Source: Aradus depressus
Taxonomy: Eukaryota > Arthropoda > Insecta > Hemiptera > Aradidae
Length of the DNA: 64,000 bases
Direction: 5' to 3'
Assembly: GCA_963662175.1 (NCBI GenBank)
Contig: OY759217.1
Location: 13,704,562-13,768,561, forward strand
Of this stretch, positions 45,227 to 54,373 are shown one piece after another (the stretch's first letter is position 1; each line of letters begins with the position of its first letter). Both the position numbers and the translations under genes were made by a program. Below the pieces are notes generated by a model. It was not told where the DNA came from and made no database searches. It worked only from the letters and a program-made list of their open reading frames with translations.

Positions 45227-45568
45227 TAGTTAATTATTATGACTCACAGGGCTTTAACTACAAGGTCATATCGCCTACTACCAGAGCGCTCTTTCGTCAC
45301 TCTGGTGGACATGAGCTCGACTCTACTGTGGGAGTCCTAAATTTTGCCTACCCTAAATTTTTATTCACCTAGGGTAGGGGTCTTAAACGAGTACCTGACA
45401 TCGTACAGGCTCGGGACCATCGCTTAACGTCCCATCCGAAGGACGGCGTGCTTAAGTTTATTTTACCTCCCAGATAAAATAAAATAAGGGCCTCGGTCGG
45501 GTTACGAACCCACGACCTTGAGCTCAGAAGTCAAGCACGCATACCACTGAGCTACCGGCGCCCTCAAA
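45227..45568 (-). mobile_element. SINE, nearly full length
   Basis: Runs from TAGTTAATTATTATGACTCA to GAGCTACCGGCGCCCTC. Left member of a composite insertion that ends at 45993. Confidence 0.9.
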
Positions 45569-45815
45569 AAAATTAATACAAGATAGGTTTATAATAAGCG
45601 TTTTCAACAAAAAAAAAAAAAAAAAAAGGGGGAAGTGTCTTTATCCTAACGATGTTTCGGGACGTTCTTACGTCCCATCATCAGGTCCCAATGTGCGAGC
45701 TATAGAAAAGAAAGATAACAATATAACTATAACAATATATGAAAAATTATATATATATATATATATAGATTAATCAATTATAAATGAATATATAAAAAAG
45801 ACTAAATAAATAGGT
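45569..45815 (-). repeat. Penelope-type fragment with hammerhead-like core, between two SINEs
   Basis: The minus strand at 45684-45654 reads CTGATGA, then GGGACG TAAGAA CGTCCC (a six-pair stem with one bulged T), then GAAAC. A poly-A run (45609-45627) and an AT run (45751-45766) flank it. Confidence 0.6.
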
Positions 45816-45993
45816 AAGGGTCTTTAACGAGTACCTGACATCGTACAGGTTCCATCGCTTAACGTCCCATCCAAAGGACGGCGTGCTTAAGTTTATTTTA
45901 CCACCCAGATAAAATAAACTAAAGGCCTCGGGTTTCGAATCCACGATCTTGAGCTTAGAAGGCAAGCACGCATACCACTCAGCTACCAGCGCC
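45816..45993 (-). mobile_element. SINE, tRNA-proximal half
   Basis: From AAGGGTCTTTAACGAGTACC to AGCTACCAGCGCCC; right member of the composite. Confidence 0.85.
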
Positions 45994-46319
45994 CTCTACT
46001 TCAGTACATATATACATTTTACAAGATACAGCTTATAATTACGACCTAATCAAAAATCATTTCAAATAAAAATTGTAGAGAAAACAAAAATCACATTTTA
46101 TTTTAAATACGATTTTTTGTAACTAATCCGTTTTTAGAGATACATGCCGAGAGTCGTTTTGAAATACGAATTTTTAAAAGTTTTCGTGATTCACCCAAAA
46201 ACTGTCAGTTCTATTGAAAACTTGTTTCCTACCAAGAATGTTTCTTATATTTGAGATAGGACCAATAAGACGAAAATTATAGCGCTTCAAAGAAATATTT
46301 AATTTTTAGACCAAATGGT

Positions 46320-46855
46320 CGATTGGTTTTTGGAGGGAGGGCAAAAACTTTATTAGTTCGTGCTTGGAACTACAAAATCCTAAAAACAATATAGGTAATC
46401 AACTTATTTACATGAGTAGTTACATAAATAAGTCTTCTAATGAGTATAATAAGAATAAATCTGAACACTCACAACTTCATATAATCATCTGTATTAAGTA
46501 TCGTTGTTAAGAATAATTCAGGATTCACCTAATCTGTAGAACCAACAGATCAGCTTATTAGGTTTAACATGAATGTTTATTGGAGATAAAATGAAATAAT
46601 TTAAATGATCTTTTTACAGTTATATATATTTCCTTCTAACGGAACTCTCTCCCAGGGAGAACATGAATACGCAGTTCAATCAATTTGTAGTCTTGTTCTT
46701 ATTTGACACTTTATACTGGTTAAATTAAATTTCTATTGTAATTTTCCTCTTATAAGATGTTTAGTGCTATCTACTCCCGGTTAATCGGGGTAATAATAGA
46801 ACCGGATAACACGGTAATATAGCAAAATCATGGTTAACCATCAACATATGTGCCG
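46320..46855. other. Intergenic, nothing recognised
   Basis: AT-rich sequence without motifs or frames worth calling. Confidence 0.5.
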
Positions 46856-46858
46856 ATA

Positions 46859-48350
46859 AATTCTACGAATAGATAATTAAAAGTACACAATTTGTTCGTC
46901 AAACTTCACTATATTCACTCGACTAGTTTCGCCGTGTTAAGGCATTATCAAGAGTTGATAAGAGTTGAGACAGAATTGGTTGACGGTGTAGAAGGTACAG
47001 TTATGGAGGGGGATTTTAGGTAGTTAAGGAATCCCTTGTTTTTGTTACCCTATACATTCTAATAAACAGATATTTTTTTAGATAGATAAACTTTTATTGC
47101 ACAAAAGATTACAATCCTCATGGCAATGAGTGGGTTTTTTTTTCACAAAATAAATAACAAAAGAAGTATAAATGAAACAATTCGAAAATTATATAAAACA
47201 AAATAACACATGAATAAATAAAAAAAAAATACCACATGAATAAATAAAAAAAATAATAATAAAAACAAAATATATATATATCCATCTTACAAGCACAAAT
47301 TAAATAAAATTAATCTTTATTTTTAAAGCAACCGAAAAAAATAAAAATAAATCGTTAATTTCTCTAACTTTTAAATTATTTAAAATATGTACAAATGTTT
47401 CTGAGTTATATTCTGGTCTATTGGTGAGATGATTATGGAGAAATGCTTGCCTGGGGATAAACAAGGCGGGACAATTGAGCAAAAAATGTATGAGATCGTC
47501 CTTCTCATCTAAGGTACACAGCCTGCAGTCACTTTCAGGACAAAACTCATACCTAAACCCTCCAAGTAATATTCTAAAATTTTTATTGGTATTGTGGAGA
47601 CGGATTTGAGCTAGAAGTCGGAAGAAGTTTTTCAATATGGCAGTTTATTGAAAGATAGCTTTCCTGAGGTCCTAAAGCACTGACCAATCGGTAGAGGGAG
47701 TTATATTTAGAATTTACTATTGAATTTATATCGAGACAGACCAGATGATTCCTCATAGCTGCTACCAAATCACCACGGAGGGGCCGGATATCAGAAATAG
47801 AGGGGCCAATAAACAGATATTTACAAGATGATAATAAATATAATAAAAAGAAATCTAATAAAGTGAAGGTAACAGTCAAATTTTGGTATTTACGAGTATA
47901 TAGGTAAATGAAATATAGGTAAATGAACCATTCCCCTCTTCTTAATTTAAATATCATTGTAGGAACTCTCATTTAGAGAATACTATAACTTTCATTTGTT
48001 TTGTTGTTTCTTTAAATTCTATTAATATAATTCAAGAGTTTATCTATATACTCGTAAATACCAACATTTTTACTGTTACCTTTACTTTATTAGATTTCTT
48101 ATTATTATATTTATTATCATCTTGTATATCTGTTTATGCAATGTATAGGGTAACAAAAACAAGGGACTCCCCGTCACTACCTAAAACTCCCCTCCATAAC
48201 TGTACCTTCTACACCGTCAACCAATTCTGTCAGTGTGTAAGTGTGACTCTTGATAATGCCTTAACACGGCGAAACTAGTAGAGGATTTAAGAATGTAGTG
48301 AAGTTTGACGAACAAATTGTGTATTTTTAATTATCTATTGCTAGAATGGA
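46859..48350. repeat. Large inverted repeat, left arm split by a LINE
   Basis: The left arm is 46859-47060 plus about 47823-47910; the right arm is about 48045-48350. Paired landmarks: AATTTGTTCGTCAAACTTCA / TGAAGTTTGACGAACAAATT; TGCCTTAACACGGCGAAACT; ACAAGGGAC; ATACTCGTAAATACCA. The right arm is continuous, so the LINE entered the left arm after the inverted duplication formed. The arms contain a TTGATAATG-stem-GGCGAAAC motif like Penelope-type ends. Confidence 0.85.
47076..47807 (-). mobile_element. LINE tail (non-LTR retrotransposon) with 15-bp duplication
   Basis: AATAAACAGATATTT at 47061-47075 and 47808-47822. Minus-strand coding remnants: LRGDLVAAMRNHLVCLD and NSLYRLVSALGPQESYLS in one frame, then after a frame change FFRLLAQIRLHNTNKNFRIL and CRLCTLDEKDDLIHFLLNCP, a C-x-x-C...H...C zinc motif found near the end of CR1/L2- and Jockey-type ORF2 proteins. 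The 3' side (47076-47299) is A/T-rich with AATAAA on the minus strand. 5' truncated. Confidence 0.88.
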
Positions 48351-48534
48351 GCTTCACAAAGTAAATCTAGAAAGCATAAATTATAAATTATCCGATAAAT
48401 TCTTTATATCGGTAGTTGTTAGGGTTTTTGAATAGAGCCCCCTCCTCTGATCCCCGTCATTCTTTCTTCCAATGTTGCGGAAAATTAATAGGTGCTGTCC
48501 TTATGGTGTTTTAAATTAAAATATAAATCAAGTT

Positions 48535-49020
48535 GAATTTAATATACCAATATTTCAATATTGGTAACTGAGGCAATCAAGGTATTTATATTTTAAACAA
48601 TATTTTCTTTATTTCATTTCAGACGTTTCGACACTCTTGTCATTATCAATTCTAAACACAGATTGATACATTGATATACAATTACTATTCCAATCATGTA
48701 TTATATAACATTAATTGTCGTCAAATTTTCTAATAAATTCACATTTGTCAATTTCACCTTTACATCTTTCTGTATATATAGTATTGGAATTTGAAAGATG
48801 TAAAGGTGAAATTGACAAATGCGAATTTATTAGAACATTTGACGACAATTAATGTTATATAATACATGATTGGAATAGTAATTTTATATATCATTCTGTA
48901 TTTACAATTGATAATGACTAGAGTGTCGAAACGTCTGAAATGAAATAAAGAAAATATTGTTTAAAATATAAATACATTGATTGCCTCAATTACCATTATT
49001 GAAATATTTAAATATAAAAT
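48535..49020. repeat. ~480-bp palindrome, Penelope-type
   Basis: Arms of about 230 bp meet near 48775 (GAAAGATGTAAAGGTGAAAT and its complement). Each arm ends in AAAATATTGTTTAAAATATA and holds AATGACNAGAGTGTCGAAAC (TTGATAATG-stem-GTCGAAACGTC), the same style of motif as the other Penelope-type ends. Arms differ at only a few places. Confidence 0.88.
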
Positions 49021-49164
49021 TTAATGTCGAGAGATTCATTACATCAGGAGTTATTGGGATTTTTTAGTTGAGCCCATCCCTTGAAAATTAATAAGTGTCG
49101 CCCTCATGTGGTTTTGAATTTATATATGAATTTTTCGTGTCTATAATTCATTACAACGGCTGTA

Positions 49165-49238
49165 ATTACAGTTTTTGTGTTGAGCCCCCTCTAATCCTCC
49201 TCATCCCTTTGTTCAATTCGGATATATTTATACCTATA

Positions 49239-49288
<50 letters not shown>

Positions 49289-49378
49289 TTTATAAATAAA
49301 TAAATAAATATATATATATATATCTGAATCGAACAAAGGGATGAGGAGGATTAGAGGGGGCTCAACACAAAAACAGGG
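49165..49378. repeat. Inverted repeat with AT-dinucleotide centre
   Basis: 57-bp arms (GTTTTTGTGTTGAGCCCCCT at the left, AGGGGGCTCAACACAAAAAC at the right) around an AT / AAAT microsatellite. Followed by a ~19-base G run (49375-49391). The arm is part of the widespread GAGCCCCCTCTGATCCCC repeat also seen at 27.9, 36.6, 48.4, 49.1 and 54.1 kb. Confidence 0.85.
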
Positions 49379-49489
49379 GGGGGGGGGGGGGTACATGTGA
49401 TTAGAGAGAAGTTTTGATTGAATTATTTCTTAGAATCCGTAAATTTCTGTTTCTAATTTCTAATCTGAAAAATTTGTTCAATTCAAGAT

Positions 49490-49735
49490 TTTTTAGTTAG
49501 TTATTGAGACTCATGCGCGGGCTTTAACTTGATGCTTTAACTTGATTGAGGTCATATCGCCTACTACCAAACCGCTCTTTCGTCACTCTGGTGGACATGA
49601 GCCCGACTCTACACTTGGAGTCCTAGATATTGCTTACCCAGGTTTATTCACCAAGGTATTTACTGAGTATCTTAGGTTTTTTCATCTGAGACCTGAAAAT
49701 ACCTTGAATGTTAAACGATGATCCCGACTCTGGGC
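49490..49735 (-). mobile_element. SINE, degenerate and truncated
   Basis: TTAGTTATTGAGACTCATGC ... CTACTACCAAACCGCTCTTT; the tRNA half is replaced by unrelated sequence (ACCTGAAAATACCTTG). Confidence 0.75.
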
Positions 49736-49825
49736 ATGAGGCAAAATATCAAACTATGAACATTAATGAAAATTGACATTATTGCAGAGATATTGTGAAA
49801 TAATTCAAATGAACTTGAAAGAAAT

Positions 49826-50000
49826 AAAACTTGTTTATTTATGATATTGTCTAATTTCACCAACTATATTTACATGGGAGTACTTTCGGTATTTCTACCT
49901 TTTGGCTGAGCTTTTGGCTGAGGATGGTAGAAATACCGAAAGTACTCCCATGTAAATATAGTTGGTGAAATTAGACAATATCATAAATAAACAAGTTCAT
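49826..50000. repeat. Hairpin with ~72-bp arms and hammerhead-like motif
   Basis: AACTTGTTTATTTATGATAT ... GGTATTTCTACC and its complement, with a 26-base loop. In the loop and right arm: CTGAGGA (49918-49924), GGTAGAAATACC stem, GAAAG (49938-49942). Same architecture as 19958-20090. Confidence 0.85.
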
Positions 50001-50115
50001 ATGAACATTAATTCTATCGGGAGTCATCGTGTTCATGGAAACACACATGTTCTTCCAGTGAAAACTCATCACATTTTTGAATATGGGACTTTGCTGACTT
50101 CCCCCTCTCAACTTA

Positions 50116-50971
50116 AAGGCGGCTTTACACGAGGCTAGTTACTCGTACGAGTCACTAAAACCGAGTACTCACTTTTAGTACTCTCCTTGTGTATATTGGT
50201 GTTTTGTATTCCAGTAGAGTACTCGCTGCGAGTGTCCATGTCAGTCGAGTGAATAGAAAGCAATCCTATTTACTGGAACGAGTTGGTTCCCCCATCATAC
50301 TCCCCCCACACAATACTCGACTGTATGACGTACTAGCACCGTTGTTGGAGACCGATTACACGATTCGAGTATTACGTACGAGTGGTTAGTTTAGTGCTAC
50401 TGTAGTCGTTGATAGTGCGTACCGCGTGTTTTGTAATAGTTGATCGTTGCGTGTGGTTTTTTAAAATGGCTAAGTGGGGTGAAGATACTTAAGTAGCTTC
50501 TCTCATTGCTGTATCGGTTCGTTGTATTCGTGGCGATATTTTCTCCAACAGTAAATTAAAAGAATCTGGTGACATTCGCATACAATTTCGGTATTCGGGA
50601 ATGTCCTCTAAAGCCAGCTCCTTAAGAAGCGTACTTGAGGCCCCACGCGCGGATCTTCTAGCAAGCTATTTTCTTACCCATATTCTTGTTGGCACGTTTT
50701 CTTCCGATTTGACTATTTCCATCAATTCTTCGCACAACACTTTAATACACGTGTTTAAACACTTTTTGATCAAGGACTTTTTGCATATATTGCTCATCTC
50801 TGCAAAAAAATAAGAGAAAAACTCGACTACTGGAAATTGCCGCTTAACCGAGTGGCGTCTACACGTTAAAAACCAATTTTAACGTGTAGACGCCACTATC
50901 CCTGTGAAACACTCGCCTCCAGTACTCGCCGCAGTGACTCGTACGAATTACTAGCGTCGAGTAAAGCCGCC
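50116..50971 (-). mobile_element. Harbinger-like DNA transposon, internally deleted
   Basis: Terminal inverted repeats begin AGGCGGCTTTAC and continue as TAGTTACTCGTACGAGTCACT / AGTGACTCGTACGAATTACTAG, flanked by TAA as expected for PIF/Harbinger. It carries the N-terminal part of the transposase on the minus strand; the catalytic remainder is absent. Confidence 0.88.
50489..50797 (-). pseudogene. Harbinger transposase, N-terminal part, one nonsense codon
   Basis: 103 codons from ATG at 50797 to TAA at 50489, with one in-frame TAG at codon 44 in a place where the family has tryptophan (context WVRK-stop-LARRS). The rest fits the N-terminal helical domain of Harbinger transposases: LKELALEDIPEYRNCMRMS, then PDSFNLLLEKISPRIQRTDT, then AMREAT. 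The family's DDE domain should follow but has been deleted. Stop codon plus deletion mean it is inactive. Confidence 0.85.
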
Positions 50972-50973
50972 TT

Positions 50974-51188
50974 AAGAAAGTCCGGCCGAGGTATTTAGGT
51001 TTTATATCTGGGAGCTGAAAATACCTTGATCCATCCTTTATCCTAGTTGAATAAACCTAGCTAGGAAAAATTTATGACTCTCACAGTAGAGTCAGACCGA
51101 GAGTTCTCTGGTAGACATGAGCTACCTGGTACTAGGCGATATAACCTCGCAGTTGAAGCCCGGGCATGTGTCAGAATAATGAACTAAC
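50974..51188 (+). mobile_element. SINE, degenerate, head missing
   Basis: CGGCCGAGGTATTTAGGTTT ... GGCGATATAACCTCGCAGTT ... GCCCGGGCATGTGTCAGAAT; diverged. Confidence 0.7.
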
Positions 51189-51189
51189 C

Positions 51190-51825
51190 TTAAGACAGTG
51201 GGATATGGGATGCCACAATCTAGTCTGTCTGTAATTGAACAAGTCGTCTGGGGATTTGAACCCTGTATCTCTGTTGAACTGTTGCAGCATCCTGCAGTGG
51301 CAGCACACCTCATGCTATAGCTCTCATTATTCCGATGATATCGCCTTCCTTATCATGCTTCCCTTACCACTATAATGCCCCTTATTCCACTACTAATTCA
51401 GTAATAGCTTAATAATATGGGGCCAGATCTCGAATCAACGCTAATCAACAGCAATAAATAACAGTTTATCTCTTTAAATTTATATCTCTCATCCAAGAGT
51501 TTATTGACGCTAGAAAAATTTATTAGTCTAATTTATTTTTTAAAAACACTTTCTAGAATTAATATTATTATTCAGAAATAAACTATATAATATGTATTAG
51601 TGACCTGATTGCTATTGGTTTGAAGCTCTATTTTTGAGGTTTTGCCATAACAAAAAAGTATATTTGCCTATTTTTATTTATTAGATATTTATTGTGACTC
51701 AAAGTTAAAATTATTTAGTTAATAATTAAATTTCTTATTAACAACATTACTTAAATAAAACTTATGATAAAAATAAGATTTATGCTTTCTATTTTTCGGG
51801 TGCCCTAGAATTAAATATATGTTTC
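51190..51825. other. Intergenic, AT-rich, nothing recognised
   Basis: No supported frame, repeat or RNA. Confidence 0.55.
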
Positions 51826-51930
51826 TTGCCCGGGCATTAACTATTATCGCCCACTAACAGAGCGCCGTTTCGTTGCGTTGGTGGACTTGATCCTGACTCT
51901 ATCGTGGGAGTCCTAAATTTTGCCAGAAGT
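51826..51930 (-). mobile_element. SINE fragment
   Basis: CCCGGGCATTAACT ... CAGAGCGCCGTTTCG ... CGTGGGAGTCCTAAATTTTG; diverged 3' third. Confidence 0.7.
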
Positions 51931-51968
51931 CCTAAAAATTATTGTCCTCTCTTTTTTTTTTTTTTATA

Positions 51969-52316
51969 GGTTAGGTTAGGTTAGGTTTTATGACTCATGC
52001 CCGGGCTTTAACTACAAGGTCATATCGCCTACTACCAGAGCGCTCTTTCGTCACTCTGGTGGACATGAGCCCGACTCTACTGTGGGAGTTCTAAATTTTG
52101 CCTACCCTAAATTTTTTATTCACCTAGGATAGGGGTCTTTAACGAGTACCTGACATCGTACAGGCTCGGGACCATCGCTTAACGTCCCATCCGAAGGACG
52201 GCGTGCTTAAATTTATTTTACCTCCCAGATAAAATAAACTAAGGGCCTCGGTCGGGTTACGAACCCACGACCTTGAGCTCAGAAGTCAAGCACGCATACC
52301 ACTGAGCTACCCGCGC

Positions 52317-52320
<4 letters not shown>
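51969..52320 (-). mobile_element. SINE, full length, (TTAGG)-like tail, in a T run
   Basis: AGGTTAGGTTAGGTTAGG tail at the left; head GAGCTACCCGCGCCCTC at the right. Poly-T on both sides acts as the target duplication. Confidence 0.92.
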
Positions 52321-52353
<33 letters not shown>

Positions 52354-52462
52354 TTGTAAATATCTATTTGTAAAATAAAAAAAAAGTATATAGGTATACC
52401 ACTTTAAATGAACATTCCCAACATTTTTATTTTAATGTTTACTTATTTTTTGTTTATTATAG

Positions 52463-52575
52463 GACGAAAAAAAATCAAATGAAATCAAGAAGTTGAAAAT
52501 GACAAAACATTTAGAAATATGTCGTCAGATTCAAAAGAAAATGTAAACATCAATGGGGAACATCTAGAAGAGCAG
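52463..52575 (+). CDS. First coding exon of the acidic-protein gene (CDS from 52519)
   Basis: Exon bounded by TTTATTATAG and donor GTAAGC. Coding starts at ATG 52519 and gives MSSDSKENVNINGEHLEEQ (19 codons, phase 0), which joins GTTAATAAG at 54374 in frame. An in-frame TGA at 52480-52482 and the lack of an earlier in-frame ATG fix this start. Two short upstream frames (ATG at 52479 and 52499) might limit translation. A non-coding 5' exon should exist to the left, because the exon begins with an acceptor; I could not find it. Confidence 0.75.
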
Positions 52576-52610
52576 GTAAGCTCAATTTTTTGTCACATCG
52601 TGCAAAAACG

Positions 52611-52658
<48 letters not shown>

Positions 52659-52659
<1 letters not shown>

Positions 52660-53595
52660 GGCGTATCGAAAAATTTTAATAATGAATGGCTCTATGAAAA
52701 TTCGAAAGTTTAAATGAAAACATTAACTTTGGTCGAATCAGAATATTTTTCTATCGAGCCTAATTTAGGCGCACGAATTTTGAAAATGTAGTTTTTTGGC
52801 ATTTTTCGGAAATTTTATCGTTTTTTACATTTTACTCAAATTCTTTTCTATTAATACTCAAATCTTACATCATATTTTTGAGATGGTGTATTTTGTGAAA
52901 GGAAAATGTCCACATATTGATTAAATTAACTATATTTTCAATTTTATAATCATTTTTACATTTGAATAATTGAGAAAATTGAACATTCAAAATCGGTGTT
53001 TAGTACATACCAATAGAAGAACTGGTCAGTTTAGTCATCGATAAGCACGACACCCTAAAAGCGAACTTTTCCTTTCCTTTCACAACCAAGCTGTCGAAAG
53101 AACTATCGAATTGGTCAGCGAAGTATCCAAAGCGGTTTATGGGTATGACGCCAGACATGCAAGAGTGCTGAGCACTTTAGATTCTCGTAAAAAGATGCCC
53201 CAATTTGTAACAAAAAGCGAATACAGACCTTAATTTTATTGTAAATTTATAAAAATACTAAACACCGATTTAGAATGTTCAATTTTCTCAATTATTCAAA
53301 TGTATAAATGATTATAAAATTGAAAATATAGTTAATTTAATCAATATATGGACATTTTCCTTTCACAAAATACACCATCTCAAAAATATGATGTAAGATT
53401 TGAGTATTAATAGAAAAGAATTTGAGTAAAATGTAAAAAACGATAAAATTTCCGAAAAATGCCAAAAAACTACATTTTCAAAATTCGTGCGCCTAAATTA
53501 GGCTCGATAGAAAAATATTCTGATTCGGTAATGTTTTCATTTAAACTTTCGATTTTTCATAAAGCCATCAATTATTAATATTTTTCGATACGCCC
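52659..53595 (+). mobile_element. DNA transposon with ~345-bp terminal inverted repeats
   Basis: Arms 52659-53004 and 53257-53595 (start GGGCGTATCGAAAAATTTTA) are almost identical inverted copies; TA flanks both ends inside AT repeats. The 250-bp centre keeps the end of a coding region. The TA target suggests a Tc1/mariner-like mechanism, but the protein does not look like that family; unclassified. Confidence 0.88.
53045..53233 (+). pseudogene. C-terminal relic of an unclassified transposon protein
   Basis: Open from 53045 to TAA at 53231. It contains LSFHNQAVERTIELVSEVSK, AVYGYDARHARVLSTLDSRK and KMPQFVTKSEY. The block H-x-Q-x-V-E-R-x-x-x-L-V-(x)-E-x-(S) followed by a repeated arginine/leucine part is one I associate from memory with transposon proteins repeated in arthropod genomes. 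The start is replaced by the left arm. Function inferred only from its setting between inverted repeats. Confidence 0.5.
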
Positions 53596-54373
53596 TAATA
53601 TATATATGTATATATATATATTTTTTTTTTATTTTTTTTTATTCTTCCTTATTTCTCTAAATATATGTATAAATATATAAATTATCAAATAAAAATAAAG
53701 TAAATAATAACCAATAATAAAATTATTAAAAGATAGTAATTTCCATAAAAATTATAGGATATTGGTAGCCAAGAAAATAAAAATAAAAAAAAGAATGAAT
53801 GAAAACTATTATATACGAAACACGTCGTTTATATGATAGTTTCCATTTTATTGAGAAAAAAAAAAAAAATCCGTTTCCGAATTGGCTTATTTTTGATATA
53901 AGTATTTTTAATTGGATTTTTAAATTGTTTTCTCCCCCACGAAGTATAGGGGAAGTTATGTAATCGGTCAACAATTTGAAAAAATTTCATGCGAAGTTGT
54001 GTGTCTGTGAACATACATATGATAACTCCCGATAGAATGAATGTATGGACACGAAATTTGATATCTGAATCCAAAACTCTCTATCGATTACAACCATTGA
54101 ATTTCAGCCAAATCGACTAAAGAAAAGAGGAGGGGGATTAGAGGGAAGGCTTAACACACTCCAACAACTGACAATAGAATGAATGTGTAGATATGCCGGT
54201 GATTCTCCGACCACTATTAATCTATCGATTGCATCCATAAAGGGCATCAAAGAAGTCGATTCTTTTATGAGTTATACTTTTTTCTTAGCTTAAATTTAGA
54301 ATTAAGTAAATTATACATTTGTATAATTATATATGTGTATATGGTCGTACTAAGAGGATATTTTTGGTTACAG

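Larger units (their letters stand above)
45045..46310 (+). repeat. Unclassified ~0.5-kb dispersed repeat, copy 3, split by SINEs
   Basis: Left part 45045-45213 and right part 46007-46310 match 30858-31445. They are separated by a SINE-containing block flanked by the 13-bp duplication CTCTACTTCAGTA (45214-45226, 45994-46006). Confidence 0.8.
52576..54373 (+). other. Intron of the acidic-protein gene
   Basis: GTAAGC...TTACAG, 1.8 kb. It starts with an AT microsatellite (52614-52656), holds a TIR transposon (52659-53595), and near 53935-54180 a piece of the repeat with AAGTATAGGGGAAGTTATGT. Confidence 0.75.

Noticed and set aside
54335..54373. Upstream ATG extending the large exon to 487 codons
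   Set aside because: The added bases include a consensus acceptor (TTGGTTACAG); the in-frame exon at 52519-52575 gives a better start.
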